From NCBI RefSeq assembly GCF_030915445.1, contig NZ_CP133264.1, forward strand, positions 558,001 to 622,000: 64,000 nucleotides of DNA, in the 5' to 3' direction. The position numbers and the translations under genes are program-made. Below, one piece after another: positions 19,275 to 27,529 of the stretch; position 1 is the stretch's first letter, and every line of letters starts with the position of its first letter. The notes under the pieces are model-generated. The model searched no databases. It had not been told where the DNA came from and saw only the letters and a program-made list of their open reading frames with translations. The DNA is from Clostridium sp. OS1-26 (GTDB lineage: Bacteria > Bacillota > Clostridia > Clostridiales > Clostridiaceae).

Positions 19275-19763
19275 CTATTCACCTCTATATTCATCAAGAA
19301 TTTCTTTTACCATTTTAGGCGTTAAGTTACCATAGTATCTTTCATTAATCATCATTACAGGTGCTATAGCGCAACATCCTATACAGTTAACAGTATTTAT
19401 TGAGAACTTAAGATCTTCTGTAGTTTGTCCTGCTTTAATCCCTAAACATTTTTCAATCTCGTCAAGCGCAACCATTGAGCCTGCAACGTGACAAGCAGTT
19501 CCGTCACATACAGTTATAATATACTTTCCTTTTGGTGTTAAACTTAAAGCTTTATAGAAAGTTGCCATACCGTATAATTTACTTACAGGTATTTCTAAGT
19601 ATTCTGCGAGAGTTTCTAATGCTTCTCTTGGTATATACTTATACTTTCTTTGTATATCCTGAAGTATTGCCAGAGTAAATCTCTGCTCCTTAGGATACTT
19701 TTCTATTACGTCTCTCGCACACAAGCTGTCTTCGCGTAATTCTTGTTTTTGTGCCGCTTGCAT
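19275..19763 (-). CDS. hytC: NuoE-like [2Fe-2S] subunit
   Basis: The 162-aa thioredoxin-like NuoE-type protein has the four-cysteine [2Fe-2S] set CDGTACHVAG (about 84-93) and CIGCCAIAP (about 125-133). The first part is the helical bundle typical of NuoE (QRFTLAILQDIQRKY). It stabilises the flavoprotein subunit and may hold an off-pathway cluster. It is the first gene of the hyt run; its stop overlaps or abuts the start of hytB. Confidence 0.93.
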   Translation of the reverse strand: MQAAQKQELREDSLCARDVIEKYPKEQRFTLAILQDIQRKYKYIPREALETLAEYLEIPVSKLYGMATFYKALSLTPKGKYIITVCDGTACHVAGSMVALDEIEKCLGIKAGQTTEDLKFSINTVNCIGCCAIAPVMMINERYYGNLTPKMVKEILDEYRGE

Positions 19764-19915
19764 AAATAAATCCCCCTCTTATTGCAAATTTATATAAACA
19801 GAATAACAATAATTATCCCGCTTATCCCTAAAACCTAAAACCTATTTAAAACCCAAAATCAATTTAAAACCCCAAACCCATTTCTAATAAAACCTTATTT
19901 TTAAATTTTTGATAA
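19764..19915 (-). promoter_or_regulatory. G/T-rich leader of the hyt genes
   Basis: On the minus strand this 152-base gap holds a run of G-tracts spaced by T/A (GGGTTTGGGG, then TTTTGGG, GGTTTTAGGTTTTAGGG). Four tracts of three or more Gs are present, so a non-template or RNA quadruplex is possible. A weak promoter within it is plausible but no clear -35/-10 pair is seen. Confidence 0.4.
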
Positions 19916-20695
19916 CTATTTTATCCTATAAGGACATGTATAAATCTTCATCTTTTCTCCTCTTACAAACCCAGCTAATGTTATATTTAATTTTTGTGCA
20001 AGTTCTATTGAAAGACTAGTTGGTGCAGACTTTGAAATAACTATTGGTAATCCAAACCTAGCAACCTTTAATATCATTTCAAAAGACACCCTACCACTTA
20101 TGAAGATAATCTTATCATTTAGCGATATATTTTGCATAAGTGCCTCTCCAATTGCTTTGTCCATAGCATTATGGCGAGCTACATCTTCGCAAATCACAAC
20201 TATTTTTTCCCCATCTGATAAAGCTACGCAATGCGCTCCTCCTGTTTGCTTAAAAGCCTCAGAGTATGATAAATTCTCTTCCATTAATTCGTAAACTTTT
20301 GAAACATCAATAGAAAGACAATTATCCTCTGCAGCTTTACAATTTAACGATTCAACTAACTTCGAAAAAAAATCTGCTCTACTCTCTTCATTAAAACCTA
20401 CCGGTAATAGTTGTCTTAATTGTTTATCGTTATTTGCATCTAATTTTATCTTAACTACACCACTTTTTTCATCTAACTCAAAACTTTCTACTTCATTCAT
20501 ATCAGAGATTATTCCTTGAGTTCTTAAAAATCCCCAGACCAAAGCATCTAATTTTTCATGTGTACATAACAGTGTTGCTATATGTTTTTCATTTACGAAT
20601 AAACTTAAAGGATACTCATAAATCATACTTTCAGAGCTACTTTCTTTTTCATGCTTATCATATCTAATTACAGGATATTTTTTTATCTTAATCAA
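19916..20695 (-). CDS. fdhD: Formate dehydrogenase accessory sulfurtransferase FdhD
   Basis: The 259-aa protein carries the FdhD signatures FKQTGGAHCVAL (about 148-159) and DVARHNAMDKAIG (about 169-181), with a C-terminal SGRVSFEM/KSAPTSL region. FdhD transfers sulfur from a cysteine desulfurase to the molybdenum cofactor, which the selenoenzyme FdhF needs. It overlaps mobB by 8 bp, so it is translationally coupled. Confidence 0.94.
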   Translation of the reverse strand: MIKIKKYPVIRYDKHEKESSSESMIYEYPLSLFVNEKHIATLLCTHEKLDALVWGFLRTQGIISDMNEVESFELDEKSGVVKIKLDANNDKQLRQLLPVGFNEESRADFFSKLVESLNCKAAEDNCLSIDVSKVYELMEENLSYSEAFKQTGGAHCVALSDGEKIVVICEDVARHNAMDKAIGEALMQNISLNDKIIFISGRVSFEMILKVARFGLPIVISKSAPTSLSIELAQKLNITLAGFVRGEKMKIYTCPYRIK

Positions 20696-21227
20696 CTACA
20701 CTTCCTCCCAAAATGTTTCTCTCAATAAAATCACACACTTCTTCTGGGCTGTTTATATCTAGAACTGGAATATTTATATTTAATGTTTCATTACTTGCAA
20801 CAGCAATGAAGCTTGAGCTATCAAATTTAGGATTTTGACACAACAAATTACTGTCAACTTCCTTTCTATGAATCTCTATTTTAGGGAACTTGTTATCTTT
20901 AAACCCTTCGATTATAATGATATCCATATCTTTAAATAGCCATAGCAATTCATCTATTGTCCTTTTAGTTTCAATTCTTTGAATCATAGCTAATTTTGAG
21001 TCTGATGAAACTACAACCTTATCTGCTCCAGCCTCTGTGAGCTTAAAGCTATCTTTTCCTGGGTAATCTATCTCAAATTTATGGACATCGTGTTTTATTG
21101 CTCCTACTTTATATTTTTTATTTTTTAATATTTTTATAATATTCTCAATCAAAGTTGTTTTTCCAGTATCAGACTTTGTTGATACAATCGAAATTATTGG
21201 TACTTTATTTAAATATGAATCTTCCAT
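20688..21227 (-). CDS. mobB: Molybdopterin-guanine dinucleotide biosynthesis protein MobB
   Basis: The 179-aa P-loop protein has Walker A SDTGKTTL (about 19-26, in a slightly unusual STKSDTGKT setting) and a HDVH segment near 46. MobB binds GTP and assists MobA in making the guanine dinucleotide form of the cofactor, as used by formate dehydrogenases. It overlaps moeA by 23 bp and fdhD by 8 bp. Confidence 0.92.
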   Translation of the reverse strand: MEDSYLNKVPIISIVSTKSDTGKTTLIENIIKILKNKKYKVGAIKHDVHKFEIDYPGKDSFKLTEAGADKVVVSSDSKLAMIQRIETKRTIDELLWLFKDMDIIIIEGFKDNKFPKIEIHRKEVDSNLLCQNPKFDSSSFIAVASNETLNINIPVLDINSPEEVCDFIERNILGGSVVD

Positions 21228-22410
21228 TGACTTCCTCTCCTGCTTTTACAATTTCCTTATCTATTATAATAATTCCATTCGCCTTGCTTATTGTTAAGAG
21301 TTGATTTGAACTTTGAGAACCTACTTTGTATGCATAGCGGATTCCATCTTTTTCTTCAATATTTACATAAACATAGTTTATTCTCCCCTTCACAGAGCTA
21401 AAGTCTTCTCCTAAAACAACTTTAAATTCCTTATTATGTGTATCACTTTTACCCATCATCTTTTTAACTGCAGGTCTTACAAACTGTTCAAATGTATTTA
21501 TTACTGCTAAAGGATTTCCTGGAAGCCCAAAGAATAACTTATTCTTGCATTTTGCAAATGTGAATGGCTTGCCAGGTTTTATAGCTACTGACGAAAATTT
21601 AACATCAGCACCTAATTCTTTTAAACAGTTCTCAACAAAATCATAATCTCCAGCAGATACCCCTCCAGAAGTTATAATAATATCACCCTCTTCAAAGGCA
21701 TCTTTCATCTTTTTAAATAATAAACTCATATCATCTCTTACAATGCCATAAGACTTTACATTAGCTTGAAGATTTTTTCCAAGCGCCATAAGTGAATATC
21801 CATTACAGTCTCTTATCTTACCTGAGGTTAACTCTTCATTGACATCTATAAGTTCATCTCCGGTAGTAATTATAATTATTTTAGGTGCTTTAATAACTTT
21901 AGCAGAATTAAATCCCAGTGAAGCCATAAGCCCAATTTCTGATGGTCTTATAGTCATACCTGATAATAGAGCAATATCTCCTTTTCTAATTTCTTCACCA
22001 AGATTTAATATATTTCTATTCTTTTTTACCGGATTGAATATAGCTACCTCTTCGTTGTCGGCTTCAACATTTTCAATCTGAATTACTGCATCAGCCCCAT
22101 TAGGTATAGGCGCTCCTGTCATTATTTTCAATGCTTCTCCACACTTTAGCTGACCTTCATAAAAATCACCTGCTTTAATTATCCCTTTTATTTTAAGTTT
22201 TACAGGCTTTTCTTCTGAAGCATTTTCTGTATTTTCACTTATAATGGCATACCCATCCATAGCAGATTTATCAAAAGGAGGTAAATTATCTTTTGAATAA
22301 ATATCCTCCGCTAAGACCTTTTCTAATGAACTTAATATATTTACTGTTTCAAATCCTAATACTCTTGTTTCTTTTAATACTATTTCTAAAGCTTCTTCGA
22401 TTGTTATCAA
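21205..22410 (-). CDS. moeA: Molybdopterin molybdenumtransferase MoeA
   Basis: The 401-aa protein has the MoeA order: domain I/II with PPFDKSAMDGYA (about 43-54), GAPIPNGADAVIQIE (about 95-109), domain III with TTGDEL and SGGVSAGDYDFV (about 249-260), then GLPGNP, and a C-terminal domain IV. MoeA inserts molybdate or tungstate into adenylated molybdopterin. It forms one coupled unit with mobB and fdhD, downstream of the formate dehydrogenase. Confidence 0.95.
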   Translation of the reverse strand: MITIEEALEIVLKETRVLGFETVNILSSLEKVLAEDIYSKDNLPPFDKSAMDGYAIISENTENASEEKPVKLKIKGIIKAGDFYEGQLKCGEALKIMTGAPIPNGADAVIQIENVEADNEEVAIFNPVKKNRNILNLGEEIRKGDIALLSGMTIRPSEIGLMASLGFNSAKVIKAPKIIIITTGDELIDVNEELTSGKIRDCNGYSLMALGKNLQANVKSYGIVRDDMSLLFKKMKDAFEEGDIIITSGGVSAGDYDFVENCLKELGADVKFSSVAIKPGKPFTFAKCKNKLFFGLPGNPLAVINTFEQFVRPAVKKMMGKSDTHNKEFKVVLGEDFSSVKGRINYVYVNIEEKDGIRYAYKVGSQSSNQLLTISKANGIIIIDKEIVKAGEEVNGRFIFK

Positions 22411-22446
22411 TTTAATTTCCTCCTATGTTCGCTAAATAGTTTCTCA

Positions 22447-22476
22447 AAAGACCTATCTTTTCCAAGATAGGCCTTT
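22447..22476 (-). terminator. Weak hairpin between fdhF and moeA
   Basis: CCTATCTT at 22452-22459 pairs with AAGATAGG at 22464-22471, with AAAG/CTTT extending the stem. On the minus strand only TCTTTTG follows, so partial termination, which would raise the fdhF to moeA ratio, is likelier than a full stop. Confidence 0.5.
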
Positions 22477-22484
22477 ATATTATT

Positions 22485-24635
22485 TTATGCTTCCACTTTT
22501 TCGGTTTGAACATTCATTGCTTTTCTTACTCTATTGTATTCCTCCTTAACAAACTGCTCTGCTTTTTCTTGGTCTTCTATTGTTTCAATTTTTACAGCAC
22601 AGTATTTATATTCAGGAGTCTTCGATATAGGATCTAAATTATCTATAGTCAATTCGTTGCATGCACCTATCCACCATTGATATGTCATGTAAACTGCCCC
22701 TCTGTTAACTCTATCTGTAATTAGCGCCCTAGCTACTACAGAACCTCTTCGAGAGCTTATTCTTACTAGCTCCTGATCATTAACCCTAAGCTTTTCTGCA
22801 TCCTTCGGGTTCATTTGTATGTAGCCTGGTTCATCAGCAAGTTGCTGAAGGGCACGACAATTGCCTGTCATTGTTCTTACGGAATAATGACCTACTTCTC
22901 TAACTGTAGATAAAACTAAAGGATATTCTTCATCTGGAGTTTCCATTGGCGGTCTCCATTCTGAAGCAGATAACTTTGCTTTTCCACTTGGAGTTGAAAA
23001 TTTATTTCCTTCATACAGGTATGAAGTTCCTGGATGTTTCTCATCAGGGCATGGCCACTGAATACCCCCAAGTTCCTCTAATCTTTCATAGCTAGCTCCT
23101 GTAAAGTTTGGACATAAATTTCTCATCTCATCCCATATTTCTTTTGTATTATTATAATGCATATTATAGCCCATTGCAGTGGCAACCTCTGAAAGTATTT
23201 GCCAATCTGGCTTAACATCACCACTTGGCTCTATTGCTTTTCTAAACCTTTGGAAGCCACGATCAGCACAACTATAAACACCTTCATGTTCCCCCCAAGA
23301 TGTTGCTGGTAATATTACATCAGCATGCAATGCTGTCTTGTTCATAAATATGTCCTGTACAACTACAAGTTCCATTTTCTCTAATGCTTCTCTAACTTCT
23401 GCTGAATTTGGATCACTTTGAACAGGATCCTCTCCCATAATATAATAAGCTTTAATCTTGTTTTCTTCCAATGTAATCCTTGGAACTTCAGTTAAATGAT
23501 ATCCAATCTTATTGGAAAGCTTTACACCCCATGCTTCTTCAAATTTTCTTCTAACATCATCATCATCCACTTTTTGGTAACCAGGATATACATTTGGTAA
23601 AGCTCCCATATCGCAGGCTCCCTGAACATTATTTTGGCCTCTTACTGGTCCAATGCCTACGCTTGGCCTTCCAAAATTGCCAGTTAATATAGCAAGAGCT
23701 GCTAGTCCTTTAACAACATCAACTGCCTGCCCAAATTGACATACTCCCATTCCATATAATATCATAGGATTCTTAGCTGATGAATACATTCTCATTGCTT
23801 TTCTTATATCTTCTTTCTGAACACCTGTTATTTCATTCGCATATTCAGGAGTATATTTGCTAACTAAGTCTTTGTACTCTTCAAAGCCTTCTGCATGCTT
23901 TTCAACAAACTCCTTATTATAAAGGCTTTCGTTTATTAATGCATTCCCTAGAGCATTAACTAACGCCATATTAGTTCCATTTTTTATTGGAAGCCATAAA
24001 TCAGCTATCCTAGCAGATTCTGTTATACGAGGATCAACAACTATAACTTTAGCTCCATTTTCCTTTGCTTTAACAATTCTTCTAGCAACTATAGGATGAG
24101 AGTCTGCTCCATTATAACCAAAAATAAATATTAAGTCAGCATTGTCTAGTTCATGAATCCCATTAGACATTGCTCCATTTCCCAATGTGTAGGCCAAACC
24201 GGCTACTGAAGGAGCATGTCAAACTCTTGCACAGTGGTCTATGTTATTACTCCCAATCACTGCACGAATAAATTTTTGCATTATATAATTTGCTTCATTT
24301 CCTGATCCTCTTGCACATCCCGTTCCCATAATTGATTCAGGACCATACTTTTCCTTTATTTCACTTAATTTTGAAGCAGTAAAATTTATAGCCTCATCCC
24401 ATGATACTTCCTGAAGCTCTCCATTTTTTCTAATCATTGGTCTTTTAAGACGAGAAGTTAAAAGTTGTGGATCATTTAAAAAGTCCCATCCATAATAACC
24501 TTTCAAGCATAAAGTTCCTTCATTAGTTCTACCATTTGCTGGCTCAGCTCTAACTATCTTATTATCCTCTACAATCAGATTAAGGTTGCAACCAGCACCA
24601 CAATAAGGGCACACTGTCAGCACCTTATTTTCCAT
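22485..24635 (-). CDS. fdhF: Selenocysteine-containing formate dehydrogenase, molybdopterin catalytic subunit
   Basis: The gene is one 716-codon reading frame interrupted by a single in-frame TGA at 24219-24221, codon 139. It sits in the invariant context HCARV-(Sec)-HAPSVAGL, where Mo/W-bis-MGD formate dehydrogenases carry the Sec ligand. An N-terminal [4Fe-4S] motif (CPYCGAGCNL and CLKGYYG) is followed by the molybdopterin oxidoreductase core and the dinucleotide-binding C-terminal domain (ending near EYKYCAVKIE). Formate is oxidised to CO2 or the reverse. ATG follows GGGGGGAAT. It is the first gene of the redox block. Confidence 0.97.
24186..24221 (-). promoter_or_regulatory. Bacterial SECIS-type hairpin after the Sec UGA
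   Basis: Twelve bases downstream of the UGA, GTAG-CC pairs with GG-C-CTAC (plus-strand positions 24189-24206) around a GGTTT apical loop, with one bulged C. Distance and apical G/U agree with bacterial SECIS elements that recruit SelB-tRNA-Sec. Confidence 0.75.
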
Positions 24636-25430
24636 TGTAATTCCCCCCTTTTTGTCTATCTCTTAATTTTTCTTATTGATACAAATTTATTTATAACCAT
24701 TGTTTAATATATTAGAATACCACAATGTCTCTCACGAGTCATTTGCAGCATACCTATCAGTTCTTGTAATTTACAAATAAACATGAGATTAATTAAATTA
24801 TCAAATAATTAATTATTTTAAAATGTATAGCGGGAATTTATTCAAAGTATACTAGAGATTAGTGACAAGAACGATTACTGAGTAACTTAGTATAACTATT
24901 TCAATGAATATATAATTTAGTAGATTAGTATGTTTGATCAACCTTTAATTCATTTACAATTTTATTTGTGATTAATTAGATTAGTTCTACTTATAATAAT
25001 ATATTAAAATATTAGGAAATTCATGTCAAGTTCTACTAATAAAGCAAAAAATAACTATAATTTTTTTAAAATAACATTAAAATAAGTTAATTCTTAATTT
25101 TCTCACATATCATTTAATCACATTAAACTCACATAAAAAAACACAAATTCGCAGCAAATTTTTTATCATCTATTGTATATTATTGTATTACTGTTATTTT
25201 TTTATCAATAATTTATTATTTCAATTTATTCACTTTGCATTAAGCTGCACTTCTTAAATTAAAGTTATTGTAAAATCTCTCAATTAATAATGAGTATATC
25301 AAATTTCATAATTTCACTATTAATGTTAATAAGATAATAGAATACTATTATCTCATATGGGAATTCTACTTAATGGATTCACAATTATGAATCTATCTTA
25401 GTAATTTGCATTTTGAAAGGAGATTTTCTC
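24636..25430. other. Long AT-rich divergent intergenic region
   Basis: About 795 bases between fdhF (minus) and the repeat-protein gene (plus). It is extremely AT-rich, with no ORF that has a ribosome site. Visible structure is limited to a 9-bp inverted repeat (AGATAATAG at 25332-25340 with CTATTATCT at 25345-25353) and a 6-bp one at 25376-25393, both upstream of the plus-strand gene. A search of the fdhF side for TGGCAC-N5-TTGC (-24/-12) found nothing convincing. Confidence 0.5.
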
Positions 25431-25805
25431 ATGGATAACAAAAAAGCTTTAGAAGAAGCAAAACAATTAAATCAACAGTCTAGACAAAGCATGTCTAGTA
25501 CAGGAATGGCTGGTGGCATGACTAGCAGCACAAATACTTCAGACCTACAAGAGGCTGTTCAACTTAATCAGCAATCAAGACAAGGCGGCACTTCAGCAAT
25601 GGCTAGCAGTACTAGCACTGGAATAACTAGTGGAGCAGATTCTGCAGATTTACAGGAGGCTAGACAACTTAATCAGCAATCAAGACAAGGTAGTACTTCA
25701 GCAATGGCTAGCAGTACTAGTATGGGAATGACTAGTGGAGTTGGCTCTTCTGATTTAGAAGAAGCTAAGAAGCTTAATGAACAATCAAGACAAAGCAAAA
25801 AATAG
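25431..25805 (+). CDS. Low-complexity repeat protein with four LNQQSRQ-type repeats
   Basis: The 124-aa protein starts at the ATG at 25431, seven bases after AAAGGAGA; a TTG at 25413 is upstream of this site and is rejected. It consists of four units ending in EAKQLNQQSRQ, EAVQLNQQSRQ, EARQLNQQSRQ and EAKKLNEQSRQ, separated by Ser/Thr/Gly/Met/Ala-rich linkers. It has no Cys or aromatic residues apart from none visible in the repeats, no signal peptide and no membrane segment. Composition recalls gamma-type spore proteins of Bacillus, but the repeat and protease-site sequences differ, so the function is not assigned. Confidence 0.85.
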   Translation: MDNKKALEEAKQLNQQSRQSMSSTGMAGGMTSSTNTSDLQEAVQLNQQSRQGGTSAMASSTSTGITSGADSADLQEARQLNQQSRQGSTSAMASSTSMGMTSGVGSSDLEEAKKLNEQSRQSKK

Positions 25806-25855
25806 TTATTAATTATATAAGTTATGCAGAATATAACATATAATCTGTATAAAAT

Positions 25856-25881
25856 AAAAGAGAGGTAAATTTACCTCTCTC
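25856..25881. terminator. Bidirectional terminator between the repeat-protein gene and 6S RNA
   Basis: A 10-bp palindrome, GAGAGGTAAA/TTTACCTCTC (25860-25879). On the minus strand it is followed by CTTTTATTTTATAC and ends the tRNA-6S transcript; on the plus strand it closes the gene ending at 25805. Confidence 0.8.
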
Positions 25882-25896
25882 AATTACTTTTCAAAA

Positions 25897-26097
25897 GTAT
25901 AATCCGAAATACCGCCGCTCTAATTTTGACACCTATCTCTCCGATAGGTGGGTGTCCTCACAGATGTTTCTATCGCCTTCAAAGCCGTCACAAAGGGTCT
26001 CACAAGAAAGTACATATCTACGCCTAAATGTTGAACTCCCGTTCTAGTAATGTAGGTTCAAAATATAGAGCTTCTCAAATATCTCAGAAATTATACA
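25897..26097 (-). ncRNA. ssrS: 6S RNA
   Basis: On the minus strand it starts ATAATTTCTGAGATATTTG and ends with GACACCCACCTATCGG, then AGAGCGGCGGTATTTCGG. These match the 5' (TTTCTCTGAGATGTT) and 3' (ACACATTCACCTTG, GCGGCGGCATCTCGG) ends of E. coli 6S RNA. The two ends form the closing stem, and the interior can form a long interrupted hairpin. Length of about 200 nt fits. 6S RNA mimics an open promoter and binds housekeeping RNA polymerase. It has no good promoter of its own and starts about 10 bases after tRNA-Leu(GAG), so it is probably processed from a tRNA-6S precursor. Confidence 0.82.
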
Positions 26098-26106
26098 ATT
26101 TTAATG

Positions 26107-26189
26107 GTGCGAAAGACGGGACTTGAACCCGTACGGTCTCCCACACGCCCCTCAAACGTGCGCGTCTGCCAATTCCGCCACTCTCGCGT
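26107..26189 (-). tRNA. tRNA-Leu (anticodon GAG)
   Basis: The 83-nt cloverleaf has a long variable arm. The acceptor stem is GCGAGAG/CTTTCGC. The anticodon stem CACGT/GCGTG encloses loop TTGAGGG with anticodon GAG. The T arm is ACGGGTTCAAGTCCCGT. CCA is encoded. Confidence 0.95.
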
Positions 26190-26201
26190 CTCTACCTATA
26201 T

Positions 26202-26229
26202 TATAGTATATTTTATTTAATTGTCAACT
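26202..26229 (-). promoter_or_regulatory. Promoter of tRNA-Leu(GAG) and 6S RNA
   Basis: On the minus strand, TTGACA (26224-26229), a 16-base spacer and TATAAT (26202-26207). The -10 ends 13 bases before the tRNA 5' end. Confidence 0.85.
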
Positions 26230-26243
26230 GTAAAATAAATCTC

Positions 26244-26852
26244 CTAGTTTTTAAGCCTTACATATTGCATAAATATATCTATTGCTGTTTTTAATGATTT
26301 GCTTTGGTTTTTATCATATAAATACTTATAGATGTTATAATTTACTTTAACTTTTTTTACATACTTGTCAGTCTCCTTGAAAGGTATGTAGTGAAGATTC
26401 TTTCCATCTGCTGAATGATCTGAACTCTTTAACCATTTTTGTACATTTCCTCTACCACCATTATATGCAGCTAATACTACATCCATATTTCCGTTAAATT
26501 CTTCTCTTAAATTATTTAAATACCAGCATCCCATTCTTATATTAAATTCAGGATCATTTAACATTGAAACATTAAAATCCTTTATATTCATTTTCTCTGC
26601 AGCCCACTCCGCTGTATCAGGAGTTATTTGCATTAGTCCATAAGCATTCTTATGTGATCTTGCTCCTTCTTCAAAATTACTTTCTGCCTTTATTACTGCA
26701 GAAACCAAATAAGGATCCAATGCATATGTCTGAGAATATTTAACTATATAGTTAGAATACTTTAACGGAAAAAATAACTTTATTATATTTGCAATGTTCA
26801 TTATAAAAACAATAAATACTATAAGCAATAATGCACGTTTAATAGTTTTCAA
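26244..26852 (-). CDS. Membrane-anchored lytic transglycosylase, SLT (Slt70-like) domain
   Basis: The 202-aa protein has an N-terminal membrane segment (about 7-28) followed by the SLT domain. That domain has the catalytic Glu in VIKAESNF (about 53-60), then AYGLMQITPDTAEW (about 71-84) and AAYNGGRGNVQKWL (about 128-141). It cleaves glycan strands to 1,6-anhydro products outside the membrane. It lies 22 bp after coaE in the same direction. Confidence 0.93.
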   Translation of the reverse strand: MKTIKRALLLIVFIVFIMNIANIIKLFFPLKYSNYIVKYSQTYALDPYLVSAVIKAESNFEEGARSHKNAYGLMQITPDTAEWAAEKMNIKDFNVSMLNDPEFNIRMGCWYLNNLREEFNGNMDVVLAAYNGGRGNVQKWLKSSDHSADGKNLHYIPFKETDKYVKKVKVNYNIYKYLYDKNQSKSLKTAIDIFMQYVRLKN

Positions 26853-26874
26853 TATACTTTATGTCTTAAAATAT

Positions 26875-27498
26875 CTATAATTTAAGACACTCCACCCCCC
26901 TATACTTTTTGCCAATTTCTCTTAATGCTCTATATAGTTCCTTTTCAGTATACTCTAAAGTTTTTGAGTTATCTATTATAAAATCACATACCCTTTTTTT
27001 ATCTTCTAAAGGCATTTGAGAACTAATTCTATCAATTACCTGTTCCTCTGTTAAGTGATCTCTATTTTTTACTCTTTCTATTTGGGTTTTTGAATCAACC
27101 CATACAAGTATATTTACATCCATATACTTATGAAGATTATTTTCTATTAACGTAGCTGCATCAACGAAACATACTTGTTTTCCTTCTTCTTTAAATCTAT
27201 CTAGCTTGATAAATATATATTCTATTATAAATGGCATTATTATTTTTTCGTATTTTTTTCTTCTTTCTTCCACAGCAAATATGTAATTACCAAACTCTTT
27301 TCTTTTAAGTTCTTCCTTTTTATTAAAAAACTCTTTTCCAAATTGTTCTTTTACTTTTTGAAGTATCTCAGGATAAACTTTTAATACCTCTCTTGCAGCG
27401 ATATCTGCATCTATAATGCTGAATCCTTTTTTTCTAAGCATATCAGATATAGTACTTTTCCCGCTTCCTATACCACCTGTAATACCTATTTTTAGCAC
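26875..27498 (-). CDS. coaE: Dephospho-CoA kinase
   Basis: The 207-aa kinase has Walker A GITGGIGSGKST (residues 4-15), the substrate motif DADIAAREV (30-38), and VDAATLIEN near 109. It phosphorylates dephospho-CoA in the last step of CoA synthesis. The polA-coaE-transglycosylase order is common in clostridia. Confidence 0.96.
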   Translation of the reverse strand: MLKIGITGGIGSGKSTISDMLRKKGFSIIDADIAAREVLKVYPEILQKVKEQFGKEFFNKKEELKRKEFGNYIFAVEERRKKYEKIIMPFIIEYIFIKLDRFKEEGKQVCFVDAATLIENNLHKYMDVNILVWVDSKTQIERVKNRDHLTEEQVIDRISSQMPLEDKKRVCDFIIDNSKTLEYTEKELYRALREIGKKYRGVECLKL

Positions 27499-27529
27499 AC
27501 AGCAACACCTCTTTAATTACAGTTTTATA

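Noticed and set aside
24198-24221. Stop codon splitting fdhF into two genes
   Set aside because: The TGA is at the catalytic Sec position, both halves are in the same frame and a SECIS-like hairpin follows.
24636-24800. Sigma-54 promoter for fdhF by analogy with FhlA control
   Set aside because: No TGGCAC-N5-TTGC-like site with proper spacing found on the minus strand.
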